A stretch of 13,209 bases of DNA from Oscillospiraceae bacterium. Its GTDB lineage: Bacteria > Bacillota_A > Clostridia > Oscillospirales > Ruminococcaceae. The stretch is taken from positions 1-13,209 of the forward strand of contig JAFPQL010000149.1 in the NCBI GenBank assembly GCA_017414145.1. The letters run 5' to 3'. The position numbers and the translations under genes are program-made. The notes beneath the pieces are model-generated. The model was not told where the DNA came from and did no database searches. It worked only from the letters and a program-made list of their open reading frames with translations. Shown here piece after piece: positions 6,468 through 13,209 of the stretch. The stretch's first letter is position 1; each line of letters begins with the position of its first letter.

Positions 6468-7913
6468 ATGACCTTTGAAGCGCTGCGTCAGCAGTATCCG
6501 GAATTTGAATTCCGGGATATCGACCTTCATATCAGGGAAACCGAAACCGGTCCCGTGCTGGTCATTGAGTATTTCTTCACGCTCGGAGAGGAGCAATTCT
6601 CCCCGCTCTGGGAGATCCCCTGCAAAACCCCGTACGCGCAGCACAAGGGTCTGCACTTCCGTTATCCGGACGGGATACACTGTGACCCCGGATTCTGGCG
6701 GCTGGTCTTTTCACTCGGCATGGCAGAGCTGATTTCCTACTGGAAGCTCGCCTGCCCGCCCGAAGTCCGGCTCTGGGATGTTTTTTACGGCAAAGAGCAG
6801 GAGGACTGGTGGAAGCGGCTCTATTTCGGCGGCCTCGGTGAATTTTTCTTTCGCAACGGCATCAGAACCGATTTTGACAGCTTCATGCAGTTTTCTTACA
6901 GCCCCGATCCGCCCTGCTGGAATTCCCCGGAGAAACCCGCACGGCGGACGGACCTCTCCGGCAAGCTGATTCCCGTCGGCGGCGGCAAAGATTCGATCGT
7001 CACGCTGAATCTGCTGAAGGGTCAGCTCGGCGACGCCTATGCCTTCATGATCAACCACCGCGATTCTGCGGAAAAAAGCGCACTGCTGGCAGGAATCCCG
7101 CAGGAGCGCATCATAGAATGCAGGCGCACGCTTGACCCGAATCTCCTGCGCCTGAACAAGGAGGGCTTTCTGAACGGTCACACGCCGTTTTCGGCGGTCG
7201 TGGCGTTTTCGGCTGCGCTGACTGCCTATGTCAACGGACTGAAAACGGTCATCCTCTCGAACGAGTCGTCCGCGAGCGAATCGACTGTCTCAGAACAGGA
7301 GGTCAATCACCAGTATTCCAAAAGCTATCAGTTTGAACGCGACTTTTTCGAGTACGAGCGGAAATATCTCCGCTGCGGCGTGGAGTACTTCTCGCTGCTG
7401 AGACCGCTGACGGAATTTCAGATCGCAAGATATTTCGCACAGCTCCCGACGGAGTTTCATGAAGCTTTCCGCAGCTGCAACGCCGGAAACGCCCGCGGAC
7501 GCAAGGACGAGTGGTGCGGACACTGCGCGAAATGCCTGTTTGTCGCCGTGATTCTCTCGCCGTTTCTGCCGTTTGCGGAGATTGCGCGGCTGCTGTCGTC
7601 CGACATTCTGAACATGGCGGACATGGAGCCTGTCCTGCAGGAGCTCTGCGGCGCGCTGCCGAATAAGCCGTTTGAATGCGTCGGCTCCCGCAAAGAGGTG
7701 AACATCGCGCTCTGTCAGGCAATCACGCGGGCAGAACGGGAGGGCGAGGCGCTGCCGCTGCTCATCCGGCAGTACAAGGCGTCGCCGCTCTATGCGGAAT
7801 ATCTGCCGCAGTCCCGTGACTTCGGGCAGGAGTGGGACAGCGAAAACAATCTCCCCGATGCGCTGGCCGAACTGGTCAGACGGGAATGCGTCACGAAATT
7901 TGCAGAATCATAA
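6468..7913 (+). CDS. MurL-like PP-loop protein (probable UDP-MurNAc-L-Ala-L-Glu epimerase)
   Basis: 481 residues with an ATP-pyrophosphatase loop, GGGKDS at 171-176, preceded by LIPV. This is the PP-loop that splits ATP to AMP and PPi. A cysteine cluster C337-x12-C350-x2-C353-x2-C356 (CGHCAKC) resembles the zinc site of QueC-type PP-loop enzymes. The length, the roughly 170-residue N-terminal domain before the loop and the cysteine cluster fit my memory of MurL, the ATP-dependent enzyme that inverts the terminal L-Glu of UDP-MurNAc-L-Ala-L-Glu to D-Glu, working with MurD2. That assignment is inferred and could not be tested here; another PP-loop amidation or thiolation enzyme remains possible. 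Although the frame stays open upstream into vanZ, I place the start at ATG 6468 because AAAGGAGG (6450-6457) lies 10 nt before it. The neighbour vanZ ends 16 nt upstream. Confidence 0.62.
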   Translation: MTFEALRQQYPEFEFRDIDLHIRETETGPVLVIEYFFTLGEEQFSPLWEIPCKTPYAQHKGLHFRYPDGIHCDPGFWRLVFSLGMAELISYWKLACPPEVRLWDVFYGKEQEDWWKRLYFGGLGEFFFRNGIRTDFDSFMQFSYSPDPPCWNSPEKPARRTDLSGKLIPVGGGKDSIVTLNLLKGQLGDAYAFMINHRDSAEKSALLAGIPQERIIECRRTLDPNLLRLNKEGFLNGHTPFSAVVAFSAALTAYVNGLKTVILSNESSASESTVSEQEVNHQYSKSYQFERDFFEYERKYLRCGVEYFSLLRPLTEFQIARYFAQLPTEFHEAFRSCNAGNARGRKDEWCGHCAKCLFVAVILSPFLPFAEIARLLSSDILNMADMEPVLQELCGALPNKPFECVGSRKEVNIALCQAITRAEREGEALPLLIRQYKASPLYAEYLPQSRDFGQEWDSENNLPDALAELVRRECVTKFAES

Positions 7914-7964
7914 TGTGTAACCTTTCGGCGCAGTTCCTGTCATATATAAAGAGAGGAATGCCGT

Positions 7965-8414
7965 ATGGCACGCAAACGGAAAGTAAAACGGCTCCGGCAG
8001 AGCTATCTTGCCGAACGCGGTGAACTGACGCTGGGCGCCTGTGTTCCCTGCTGCGGCGCGGTAACGCTGCCGCTTTTTGCCGCTCTGACCGTCATCGGCA
8101 TCGCCGGCGGCGAGGACTGGCCCCTGTGTGCCGTCGGCGGCGTGCTCGCCGCACTGAGCGTCCTGATGCTGATGACCCTGAACTGGAAAATCACCTTTGA
8201 CTCCAACGGCTTTACGCACCGCAGTCTGCTGCGGAAGACCCGGCGATACACATGGTCGGATGTCACCAAAATCAAGCAGCACCGCACGCCGGACGGCTAT
8301 GACACGGTCATCTGCTGCGGGAAACGGCGCATCCTGGTCGATGCGTGGGCGCTGAACCGGCAGCCCTTCCTGCGGCTGCTGCGGCTCAGATGCCGCGGAA
8401 AATTTCTGAATTAA
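7965..8414 (+). CDS. Small PH-like membrane protein
   Basis: 149 residues. A basic N-terminus (MARKRKVKRLRQ) is followed by two transmembrane segments, roughly residues 24-46 and 51-70. A soluble tail of about 75 residues begins ITFDSNGFTHRSLLRKTRRYTWSDV. This alternation, an extended beta strand with an R-rich turn and then YTWSDVTKIK, resembles bacterial PH-like (YdbT/DUF304-type) membrane proteins. No catalytic motif is visible and the function is unknown. The start has AGAGGAA 6 nt upstream. It sits 51 nt after the MurL-like gene and 27 nt before galE. Confidence 0.7.
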   Translation: MARKRKVKRLRQSYLAERGELTLGACVPCCGAVTLPLFAALTVIGIAGGEDWPLCAVGGVLAALSVLMLMTLNWKITFDSNGFTHRSLLRKTRRYTWSDVTKIKQHRTPDGYDTVICCGKRRILVDAWALNRQPFLRLLRLRCRGKFLN

Positions 8415-8441
8415 CACGATGTAATCATCCGGAGGAACCTC

Positions 8442-9473
8442 ATGAAACATATTGTCGTAACGGGCGGCGCCGGATTCATCGGCAGCCACACCGTCGCAGA
8501 ATTGCAGCAGGCGGGCTTTGCCGTCACGGTGATCGACAACCTCTGCAATTCCGAACGCAGCGTCATCGAACGGATCGGGCAGATCACGGGGCAGTGTCCC
8601 GCCTTCCGGAAGATCGACCTCTGTGACCGCGATGCCGTCTTTTCATTTTTTGAGGGTGCCGGCGCGGATGCGGTCATCCACTTCGCCGGACTGAAGGCCG
8701 TCGGGGAATCCTGTCAGCAGCCGCTCCGCTATTTTCACAACAACCTGACCGGAACGGTCAATCTGCTCGACGCGATGAACCGCGCCGGCTGCAAAAAGCT
8801 CGTGTTTTCCAGCTCGGCAACGGTCTACGGTGACAAAAATCCCGTGCCGTTCGTCGAGACGATGCCGACCGGCGCCGCAAATCCCTACGGCAGAACCAAG
8901 CGCGTCATCGAGGAGATGCTCTCCGACCTTGCCGCGTCCGATCCGGAATGGGCGGTCACCGCGCTGCGGTACTTCAACCCGATCGGCGCACATCCGTCCG
9001 GACTGATCGGCGAAAACCCGCACGGCATTCCGGACAATCTGGTGCCGTATATCGCAAAGGTCGCCTGCGGGGAGCTTCCTGCGCTCCGCGTCTTCGGCGA
9101 CGACTATGACACCGAAGACGGCACCGCGATCCGCGACTACATCCATGTCTGCGATCTGGCAAAGGGGCATCTCTGCGCCATGGAGTATCTGTGGACACAT
9201 CCGGGCTTTGAGGCGATCAACCTCGGCACGGGACGCGGCGCGTCAGTGCTCGAAGTGCTGCACGCCTATGAAGCCGCCTGCGGCAGAACACTGCCCTATG
9301 TCATCGCGCCGCGCCGTGCGGGAGACATCCCGCGGATGCAGGCGGATGTCAGCAAGGCAAAGCGCCTGCTCAACTGGTCTGCAAAGGCCGGTCTGGCAGA
9401 AATGTGCCGCGACAGCTGGCACTATACGCAAATTCAGACGGAAGGGAGGGAATCCGAATGCCTTACATCGTAA
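8442..9473 (+). CDS. galE: UDP-glucose 4-epimerase
   Basis: 343 residues, an extended SDR enzyme that interconverts UDP-glucose and UDP-galactose using tightly bound NAD, feeding the Leloir pathway and surface-polysaccharide synthesis. The Rossmann motif is TGGAGFIGSH (7-16). The catalytic region is FSSSATVYG (122-130), with the Y149-x3-K153 pair in NPYGRTK, the same numbering as E. coli GalE. RYFNPIGAHPSG and GDDYDTEDGTAIRDYIHV are the standard substrate-side blocks. GGAGGAA lies 4 nt before the ATG. The 3' end overlaps the start of the tautomerase gene by 16 nt. A UDP-GlcNAc 4-epimerase activity cannot be excluded from sequence reading alone. Confidence 0.95.
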   Translation: MKHIVVTGGAGFIGSHTVAELQQAGFAVTVIDNLCNSERSVIERIGQITGQCPAFRKIDLCDRDAVFSFFEGAGADAVIHFAGLKAVGESCQQPLRYFHNNLTGTVNLLDAMNRAGCKKLVFSSSATVYGDKNPVPFVETMPTGAANPYGRTKRVIEEMLSDLAASDPEWAVTALRYFNPIGAHPSGLIGENPHGIPDNLVPYIAKVACGELPALRVFGDDYDTEDGTAIRDYIHVCDLAKGHLCAMEYLWTHPGFEAINLGTGRGASVLEVLHAYEAACGRTLPYVIAPRRAGDIPRMQADVSKAKRLLNWSAKAGLAEMCRDSWHYTQIQTEGRESECLTS

Positions 9474-9694
9474 TCAAGGCTTATCCGAAGGACGAACAGA
9501 TCAAGCGGGAGGTCGCGGAGGAAATCAACCGCATCTTTCTGGAAAAATGGGGCTGCGGTCAGAGCGCGATCAGCGTCCGCTTCGAGGAATATGCGCCGGA
9601 CGACTGGGACCGTGAGGTCTATCAGAAAGAAATCGTGCCGAACGCAGAGCAGCTCGCCATCTGCTCCGGAGAAAAGCATTATCCGGTCAGATAA
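9458..9694 (+). CDS. 4-oxalocrotonate tautomerase-family protein
   Basis: A 78-residue small enzyme of the tautomerase superfamily. The mature N-terminus would be Pro (M-P-Y-I-V-I-K), and the catalytic base in this family is the N-terminal proline exposed after Met removal. A beta strand, the helix KREVAEEINRIFLEKWG, and the second strand AISVRFEEYAPDDW follow the family fold. The frame is open upstream within galE, but ATG 9458 is chosen because the family requires Pro at position 2 and AAGGGAGGG lies just upstream. The physiological substrate is unknown; most small chromosomal tautomerases are orphan enzymes. It starts inside the last 16 nt of galE, suggesting coupled translation. Confidence 0.85.
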   Translation: MPYIVIKAYPKDEQIKREVAEEINRIFLEKWGCGQSAISVRFEEYAPDDWDREVYQKEIVPNAEQLAICSGEKHYPVR

Positions 9695-9730
9695 TACCGG
9701 ATCGAAATCAGGGAAAAAAGGAAGAGATAC

Positions 9731-11587
9731 ATGGAAAGCTCTCATCTGAAGCGGCTCGCAGTGCTGTTGACCTGCTGCTTGCTGCTTCCCTTTCATCCGG
9801 CCGCCGAAGCCCGCGCAGCGTATGTCAGCGCGGAAAGTACCGCTTCCGGCACGGCGGATGAAACTGCCGAGGACTTCACACATACAGATCATACAGAAAC
9901 AGATTGTACCGATGTTTCCGCATTTTCAGCCGCACAGACTGCCACAGAACCCGTGCAGACGCAAACAGAAACCGTACCGGCCGAAACAGAGCCCGTCCGG
10001 ACGGAACCGCCGCCCTCTCCCGCAGAACTGAGAAAGGCAGAGGCGGCAGCGCTGATTGACAGCATCAGCCCGTATTACAAGACCTATTATACTGCCGAAA
10101 CCGTCCAGCCGGTCAAGAAGTGTCTGGACGAATGGAAAAAGAAGCTGAAGGACGCCGAACCGGATGAGGAAACCCTCACCGGCTTTATCGAACGGCTCCG
10201 CACTGCGGCAGCAGCACTGTGCTACCGCACCGGCCAGGTCCCGCAGATTTACGCGTCCACGACTGAGGGCGTCGGGCGCAGCCTGAGAAGAAGCATGGGA
10301 TATGTCCCCGGCAGCTTCGATATCGTGGAACCGGACGGGACGGTGACAGGCGGCAGCGGACAGATCAAGGTCCGCGGCAATTCGACGGCACTCGTCCTGC
10401 GCAAGCCGTATACGATCAAATTTGACGAGAAGAAAGATGTCCTGCAAATGGGCAAAGCCAAAAAATGGGCGCTCCTGCCAAATGCCTTTGACCCGACGAT
10501 GATGCGCAACTGCATTGCCTTCACGCTCGCGGAAAAGCTCGGCTTTGCCTTCTCCTCGGAGCGCCGGTATGCCGAGCTGTATCTGGACGGCTCCTACCGC
10601 GGCTGCTACGAAATCTACGAGCCGGTCGAGGTCGGCAAAGAGCGCGTCAGCATCAGCAAGGACCCCGAAGACGGGGAATTCCTCATCGAATACGAGGACA
10701 ACCGCGTCAAGGAGGGCAAGACCTATTTCACGGTCACCAGCCACCCTGCCTACCGCTTTGCCGTGGAGTATCCGGAGGAACCGACTGAGGCGCAGCTCGC
10801 ACACATCCAGACGACCGTGGACAGCTGCTACGATGTACTGCGCACCAAGGACTACGCGAAGATTCAGGCGCTGCTGGATACGGAATCCTTTGCGAAGCTC
10901 TATCTGCTCAACGAGTTCATGAAAACGCTGGACTTCGGCATGAGCTCCGTGTTCTTCTACTGGAAGGAAGGAAAGCTCTATGCCGGCCCGCCGTGGGACT
11001 TCGACCTCTCCGCCGGAAACGGCAATCCGGAGACGCATTCCTCCTACGCCAGCAAGATCCGGACGGACGGGCTGCACGCGGCCAATCAGCATTTCTGCCG
11101 CCGGCTGCTGATGGTGCCGGAATTCCGCGACGAGGTCATCGCGCTCTATCAGAAGCACTACGCCGACTTTGAGCAGATCTATCTGCCCGGCGGCCTGATG
11201 GACACGCTCGCAGAACAGTATCTCGGCATCTTCCTGCACACGCATGAGGTCTGGGGCGGCATCACGCGCAAGTACGCAAACTATATGCGCATCGCAGACC
11301 CGACCTACGAGGAAAATCTGGAATTTCTGCGGAGCTGGTTCCTCGCGCACAACGCGTGGCTGTCCGGCTACTACAAAATCTTCGGCACGCCGAAGGAACC
11401 GCTGGAGGGCGACATCGACTGCAACGGCGCCGTGACCGTCGCGGATGCCGTGCTGCTCTCGCGGGTCATCGGCGAGGTGCCGCACACCGTCGCGCCGGAG
11501 GACATCAGCGTCCGCGGCGACCTCAACGAGGACGGTATCCTGTCGCAGGCGGATTTCCGGTATCTGACCGACCTGCTGCACTGCTGA
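9731..11587 (+). CDS. Secreted CotH-kinase-domain protein with C-terminal dockerin
   Basis: A 618-residue exported protein. Residues 1-29 are a signal peptide (basic start, LAVLLTCCLLL core, cleavage near AEARA). A Thr/Glu/Pro-rich linker follows to about residue 97, then a helical segment (about 100-165). The CotH-kinase-like domain runs about 170-545. Blocks typical of the family are RGNST (G216-T219), KWALLPNAFDPTMMRN, ELYLDGSYRGCYEIYE, and GPPWDFDLSAGN with D423 and D425. The C-terminus is a dockerin with two calcium loops, D561-I-D563-C-N565-G to D572 and D597-L-N599-E-D601-G to D608, joined by a helix each. CotH proteins include atypical secreted kinases; dockerin-bearing CotH proteins are known in cellulosome producers as I recall. 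It should dock onto a cohesin scaffold at the cell surface. AAGGAAGAG precedes the ATG. Last gene of the cluster. Confidence 0.88.
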   Translation: MESSHLKRLAVLLTCCLLLPFHPAAEARAAYVSAESTASGTADETAEDFTHTDHTETDCTDVSAFSAAQTATEPVQTQTETVPAETEPVRTEPPPSPAELRKAEAAALIDSISPYYKTYYTAETVQPVKKCLDEWKKKLKDAEPDEETLTGFIERLRTAAAALCYRTGQVPQIYASTTEGVGRSLRRSMGYVPGSFDIVEPDGTVTGGSGQIKVRGNSTALVLRKPYTIKFDEKKDVLQMGKAKKWALLPNAFDPTMMRNCIAFTLAEKLGFAFSSERRYAELYLDGSYRGCYEIYEPVEVGKERVSISKDPEDGEFLIEYEDNRVKEGKTYFTVTSHPAYRFAVEYPEEPTEAQLAHIQTTVDSCYDVLRTKDYAKIQALLDTESFAKLYLLNEFMKTLDFGMSSVFFYWKEGKLYAGPPWDFDLSAGNGNPETHSSYASKIRTDGLHAANQHFCRRLLMVPEFRDEVIALYQKHYADFEQIYLPGGLMDTLAEQYLGIFLHTHEVWGGITRKYANYMRIADPTYEENLEFLRSWFLAHNAWLSGYYKIFGTPKEPLEGDIDCNGAVTVADAVLLSRVIGEVPHTVAPEDISVRGDLNEDGILSQADFRYLTDLLHC

Positions 11588-11592
11588 ATCAA

Positions 11593-11653
11593 AAAAAGCC
11601 GCATCTGCGGGCGCCGGTTCTGCAACCGAACCTTTGCCCCGATGCGGCTTTTT
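11593..11653. terminator. Bidirectional intrinsic terminator
   Basis: AAAAAGCCGCATC (11593-11605) pairs with GATGCGGCTTTTT (11641-11653), forming a 13-bp stem flanked by an A-run on one side and a T-run on the other. An inner hairpin, GGTTC and GAACC with a 7-nt loop, fills the apex. It lies between the convergent CotH-dockerin gene (stop 11587) and metY (stop 11669) and can end both transcripts. Confidence 0.9.
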
Positions 11654-11668
11654 CATATTTGTGCGGAA

Positions 11669-12934
11669 TCAGCGGATCGCGTCAAAGCCGTGCGTCAGAT
11701 CGGCGATGATGTCCTCGACATTTTCCAGACCGACGGACAGCCGGATCATGCCGGCGTTGATGCCCGCGGCGACGAGCTGCTCATCCGTGAGCTGACGGTG
11801 CGTCTCAGAGGCCGGATGCAGCACACAGGTGCGGATATCCGCCACATGAACCACATTCGAGGCGAGCTGGAGCGAATCCATCCAGTTCATTGCCTTCTCT
11901 CTGCCGCCCTTGATGACGAACGAAATGACGCCGCTGCAGCCGTCTTTCAGATAGGTCTTTGCGCGCTCGTGATATTTGTCATCGGCAAGACCCGGATAGC
12001 TGACCGACTCGACCTCCGGCCGGCTCTTTAAGAATTCTGCGACCTTCTGCGCATTGAGGCAGTACTGCTTCATGCGCACGGCAAGCGTCTCCAGACCGAG
12101 GTTCAGATAACATGCCGCCGTTGCGCTCGGATAGCAGCCGAAATCGCGCATGAGCTGCATTCTGCACTTGATGATATATGCCATGCTGCCGAACTCGCGG
12201 ACATAGCAGACGCCGTGATAGCTCTCGTCCGGCTCGGTGAACTCCGGGAATTTGCCGTTGTCCCACGGGAAGGTGCCGCAGTCCACGATCACACCGCCGC
12301 CCTGTACGGCATGGCCGTCCATGTACTTGGTGGTGGAGTGAATGACGACGTCTGCGCCGAATTCCTTCGGCCGGCAGAGAATCGGCGTCGGGAAGGTGTT
12401 GTCAATGATGAGCGGCAGACCGTTATCGTGCGCAAAGTCTGCGAGCTTTTTGATATCGAGAACAGTCAGTGCCGGGTTTGCGAGTGTTTCACCGAACACG
12501 CAGCGGGTGTTCGGCTTGACGGCCTTCTGCAGTTCCTCGCGGCTTGCCTCAGAATCCACAAAGATGCACTCGATGCCGAAGCGCTTCAGTGTCACGGCGA
12601 ACAGATTGACCGTTCCGCCGTAGATCGTAGCGGTGGAAATAAAGCTGTCGCCGGCGCTGCAGACGTTGAGGATCGAGAGCAGGCTTGCCGCCTGACCGCT
12701 TGTCGTGCACATTGCACCGACACCGCCTTCCAGTGCGGCGATCTTCTTCTCGACTGCATCGACGGTCGGGTTCGCAAAGCGGGAATAGATCGGCTCGGTC
12801 GGCATATCGAACAGCGCCGCGATGTGCGCGGTGGAATCAAAGGTATAGGTTGTGCTCTGGACGATCGGCACAACGCGCGGATCGCCGTTTCCCGGTGTAT
12901 AGCCTGCGTGCAGGCACTGTGTTTCGATTTTCAT
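11669..12934 (-). CDS. O-acetylhomoserine sulfhydrylase (PLP-dependent)
   Basis: 421 residues of the Cys/Met-metabolism PLP family, which replaces the acetyl of O-acetylhomoserine with sulfide to give homocysteine in methionine synthesis. Seen: ETQCLHAGYTP at the N-terminus, YSRFANPT (50-57), TTSGQAA (77-83), aspartate D178 in IIDNT that contacts the PLP ring nitrogen, and the Schiff-base lysine K203 in HSTTKYMDGH. The C-terminal RLSVGLENVEDIIADL is characteristic. The long form with the W-D insertion after GGGVIVDCG is typical of the sulfhydrylase branch rather than cystathionine gamma-synthase (about 380 residues). The frame extends upstream, but ATG 12934 has AGGAGGAA before it. The gene ends 16 nt from the shared terminator. 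A MetY-type assignment is likely; related O-succinylhomoserine enzymes are the alternative. Confidence 0.9.
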   Translation of the reverse strand: MKIETQCLHAGYTPGNGDPRVVPIVQSTTYTFDSTAHIAALFDMPTEPIYSRFANPTVDAVEKKIAALEGGVGAMCTTSGQAASLLSILNVCSAGDSFISTATIYGGTVNLFAVTLKRFGIECIFVDSEASREELQKAVKPNTRCVFGETLANPALTVLDIKKLADFAHDNGLPLIIDNTFPTPILCRPKEFGADVVIHSTTKYMDGHAVQGGGVIVDCGTFPWDNGKFPEFTEPDESYHGVCYVREFGSMAYIIKCRMQLMRDFGCYPSATAACYLNLGLETLAVRMKQYCLNAQKVAEFLKSRPEVESVSYPGLADDKYHERAKTYLKDGCSGVISFVIKGGREKAMNWMDSLQLASNVVHVADIRTCVLHPASETHRQLTDEQLVAAGINAGMIRLSVGLENVEDIIADLTHGFDAIR

Positions 12935-12966
12935 GGATGCGTTCCTCCTGAGTCCTTGCATTGATT

Positions 12967-12980
12967 TCTGCATCTGCAGA
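12967..12980. promoter_or_regulatory. Inverted repeat just after the metY transcription start
   Basis: TCTGCA and TGCAGA separated by 2 nt, located within the first bases of the predicted sulfhydrylase transcript. Its place suits a repressor operator, but it is short and may be chance. Confidence 0.3.
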
Positions 12981-12987
12981 TACACTT

Positions 12988-13016
12988 ATTATAAGATACT
13001 TTTGCGGTTCTGTCAA
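12988..13016 (-). promoter_or_regulatory. Consensus promoter of the sulfhydrylase gene
   Basis: The minus strand carries perfect TTGACA (13011-13016), a 17-nt spacer and perfect TATAAT (12988-12993). The leader would be about 45 nt, too short for a SAM riboswitch or S-box. A TCTGCA-GA-TGCAGA inverted repeat sits just downstream of the expected start (about 12967-12980) and may be an operator, though no regulator is known for it. Confidence 0.88.
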
Positions 13017-13209
13017 GCATTCCGCAAAAAAGAACAAACCGGAGCAAGGCAAGATTGTGTAATATACGATTCTGATTATACGATATGTTATATAAATAGT
13101 TTTAACTATGTTTGAGGACATAAAATAAAAATAGCTATGTGACACGCTGCCACATAGCTGCAAGGAGAAGTAAAATCAACAAAACATAGGGGGGATTGGG
13201 GGATTTGAA
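13017..13209 (+). other. Leader of a gene beyond the right edge
   Basis: Divergent from the sulfhydrylase gene. It contains an AT-rich stretch (13061-13100) with a weak -10-like TATAAA at 13091-13096 but no convincing -35, a hairpin at 13133-13159, AAGGAG at 13162-13167 with no in-range start codon, and purine-rich G-runs near 13188-13203. A start codon just past position 13209 would be well placed after GGGGGA. No coding sequence can be claimed inside the window. Confidence 0.4.
13133..13159. other. Stem-loop in the right-hand leader
   Basis: AGCTATGTG (13133-13141) and CACATAGCT (13151-13159) form a perfect 9-bp stem with a 9-nt loop. It is followed by AAGGAG rather than a T-run, so it does not look like a terminator. 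A 5' leader hairpin or an operator are both possible. Confidence 0.6.

Noticed and set aside
7941..7950. Internal promoter before the PH-like gene (TATATAAA)
   Set aside because: No -35-like hexamer at 16-18 nt upstream.
9926..11656. A 576-codon open frame on the minus strand opposite the CotH-dockerin gene
   Set aside because: It mirrors the codon pattern of a GC-rich real gene, has no recognisable domain, overlaps the terminator, and the plus-strand frame carries signal peptide, CotH and dockerin motifs.
12935..12985. SAM riboswitch ahead of the sulfhydrylase gene
   Set aside because: The leader is only about 45 nt given the perfect promoter at 12988-13016.

Overview
The window looks like a chromosomal segment of an anaerobic gut-type Firmicute near Ruminococcus (Oscillospiraceae). 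The reasons are high-GC coding sequence, strong Shine-Dalgarno sites, near-consensus sigma-A promoters, a split two-subunit transketolase, and two secreted proteins with dockerin-type calcium loops. The genus is inferred from gene content only. Nothing here shows phage, plasmid, transposase or CRISPR content.

Layout. (1) 1-2370, minus: 5' part of alaS (alanyl-tRNA synthetase), cut by the left edge after about 790 codons, with a TTGACA-17-TATACT promoter. (2) 2371-3278: a 0.9 kb stretch with no convincing gene, holding three arrays of an 8-bp unit (TGCAATGT/TGCAATCT), the third inverted relative to the first two. (3) 3279-3701, minus: a small secreted dockerin-like protein with no catalytic domain. 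(4) 3702-4049: a divergent intergenic region with one promoter for each direction. (5) 4050-11587, plus: eight closely spaced genes with no terminator seen between them. They are tktN and tktC (overlapping ATGA), a VanZ-family membrane protein, a MurL-like PP-loop protein, a small PH-like membrane protein, galE, a tautomerase that overlaps galE, and a secreted CotH-kinase protein with a C-terminal dockerin. (6) 11593-11653: a strong bidirectional terminator. (7) 11669-12934, minus: O-acetylhomoserine sulfhydrylase (metY-type) with a perfect consensus promoter. (8) 12935-13209: an intergenic leader with a hairpin and G-runs, probably belonging to a plus-strand gene beyond the right edge.

How the parts fit. 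The plus-strand cluster mixes pentose phosphate metabolism (transketolase), UDP-sugar supply (galE), a probable peptidoglycan precursor epimerase (MurL-like), envelope membrane proteins (VanZ, PH-like) and an exported dockerin protein. This suggests carbon flow and cell-surface construction are co-transcribed, but the link is inferred from spacing alone. The most notable items are the inverted 8-bp repeat arrays, the catalytic-domain-free dockerin protein with a tryptophan-rich insertion in its second loop, and the MurL-like gene beside vanZ without MurD2 in view.
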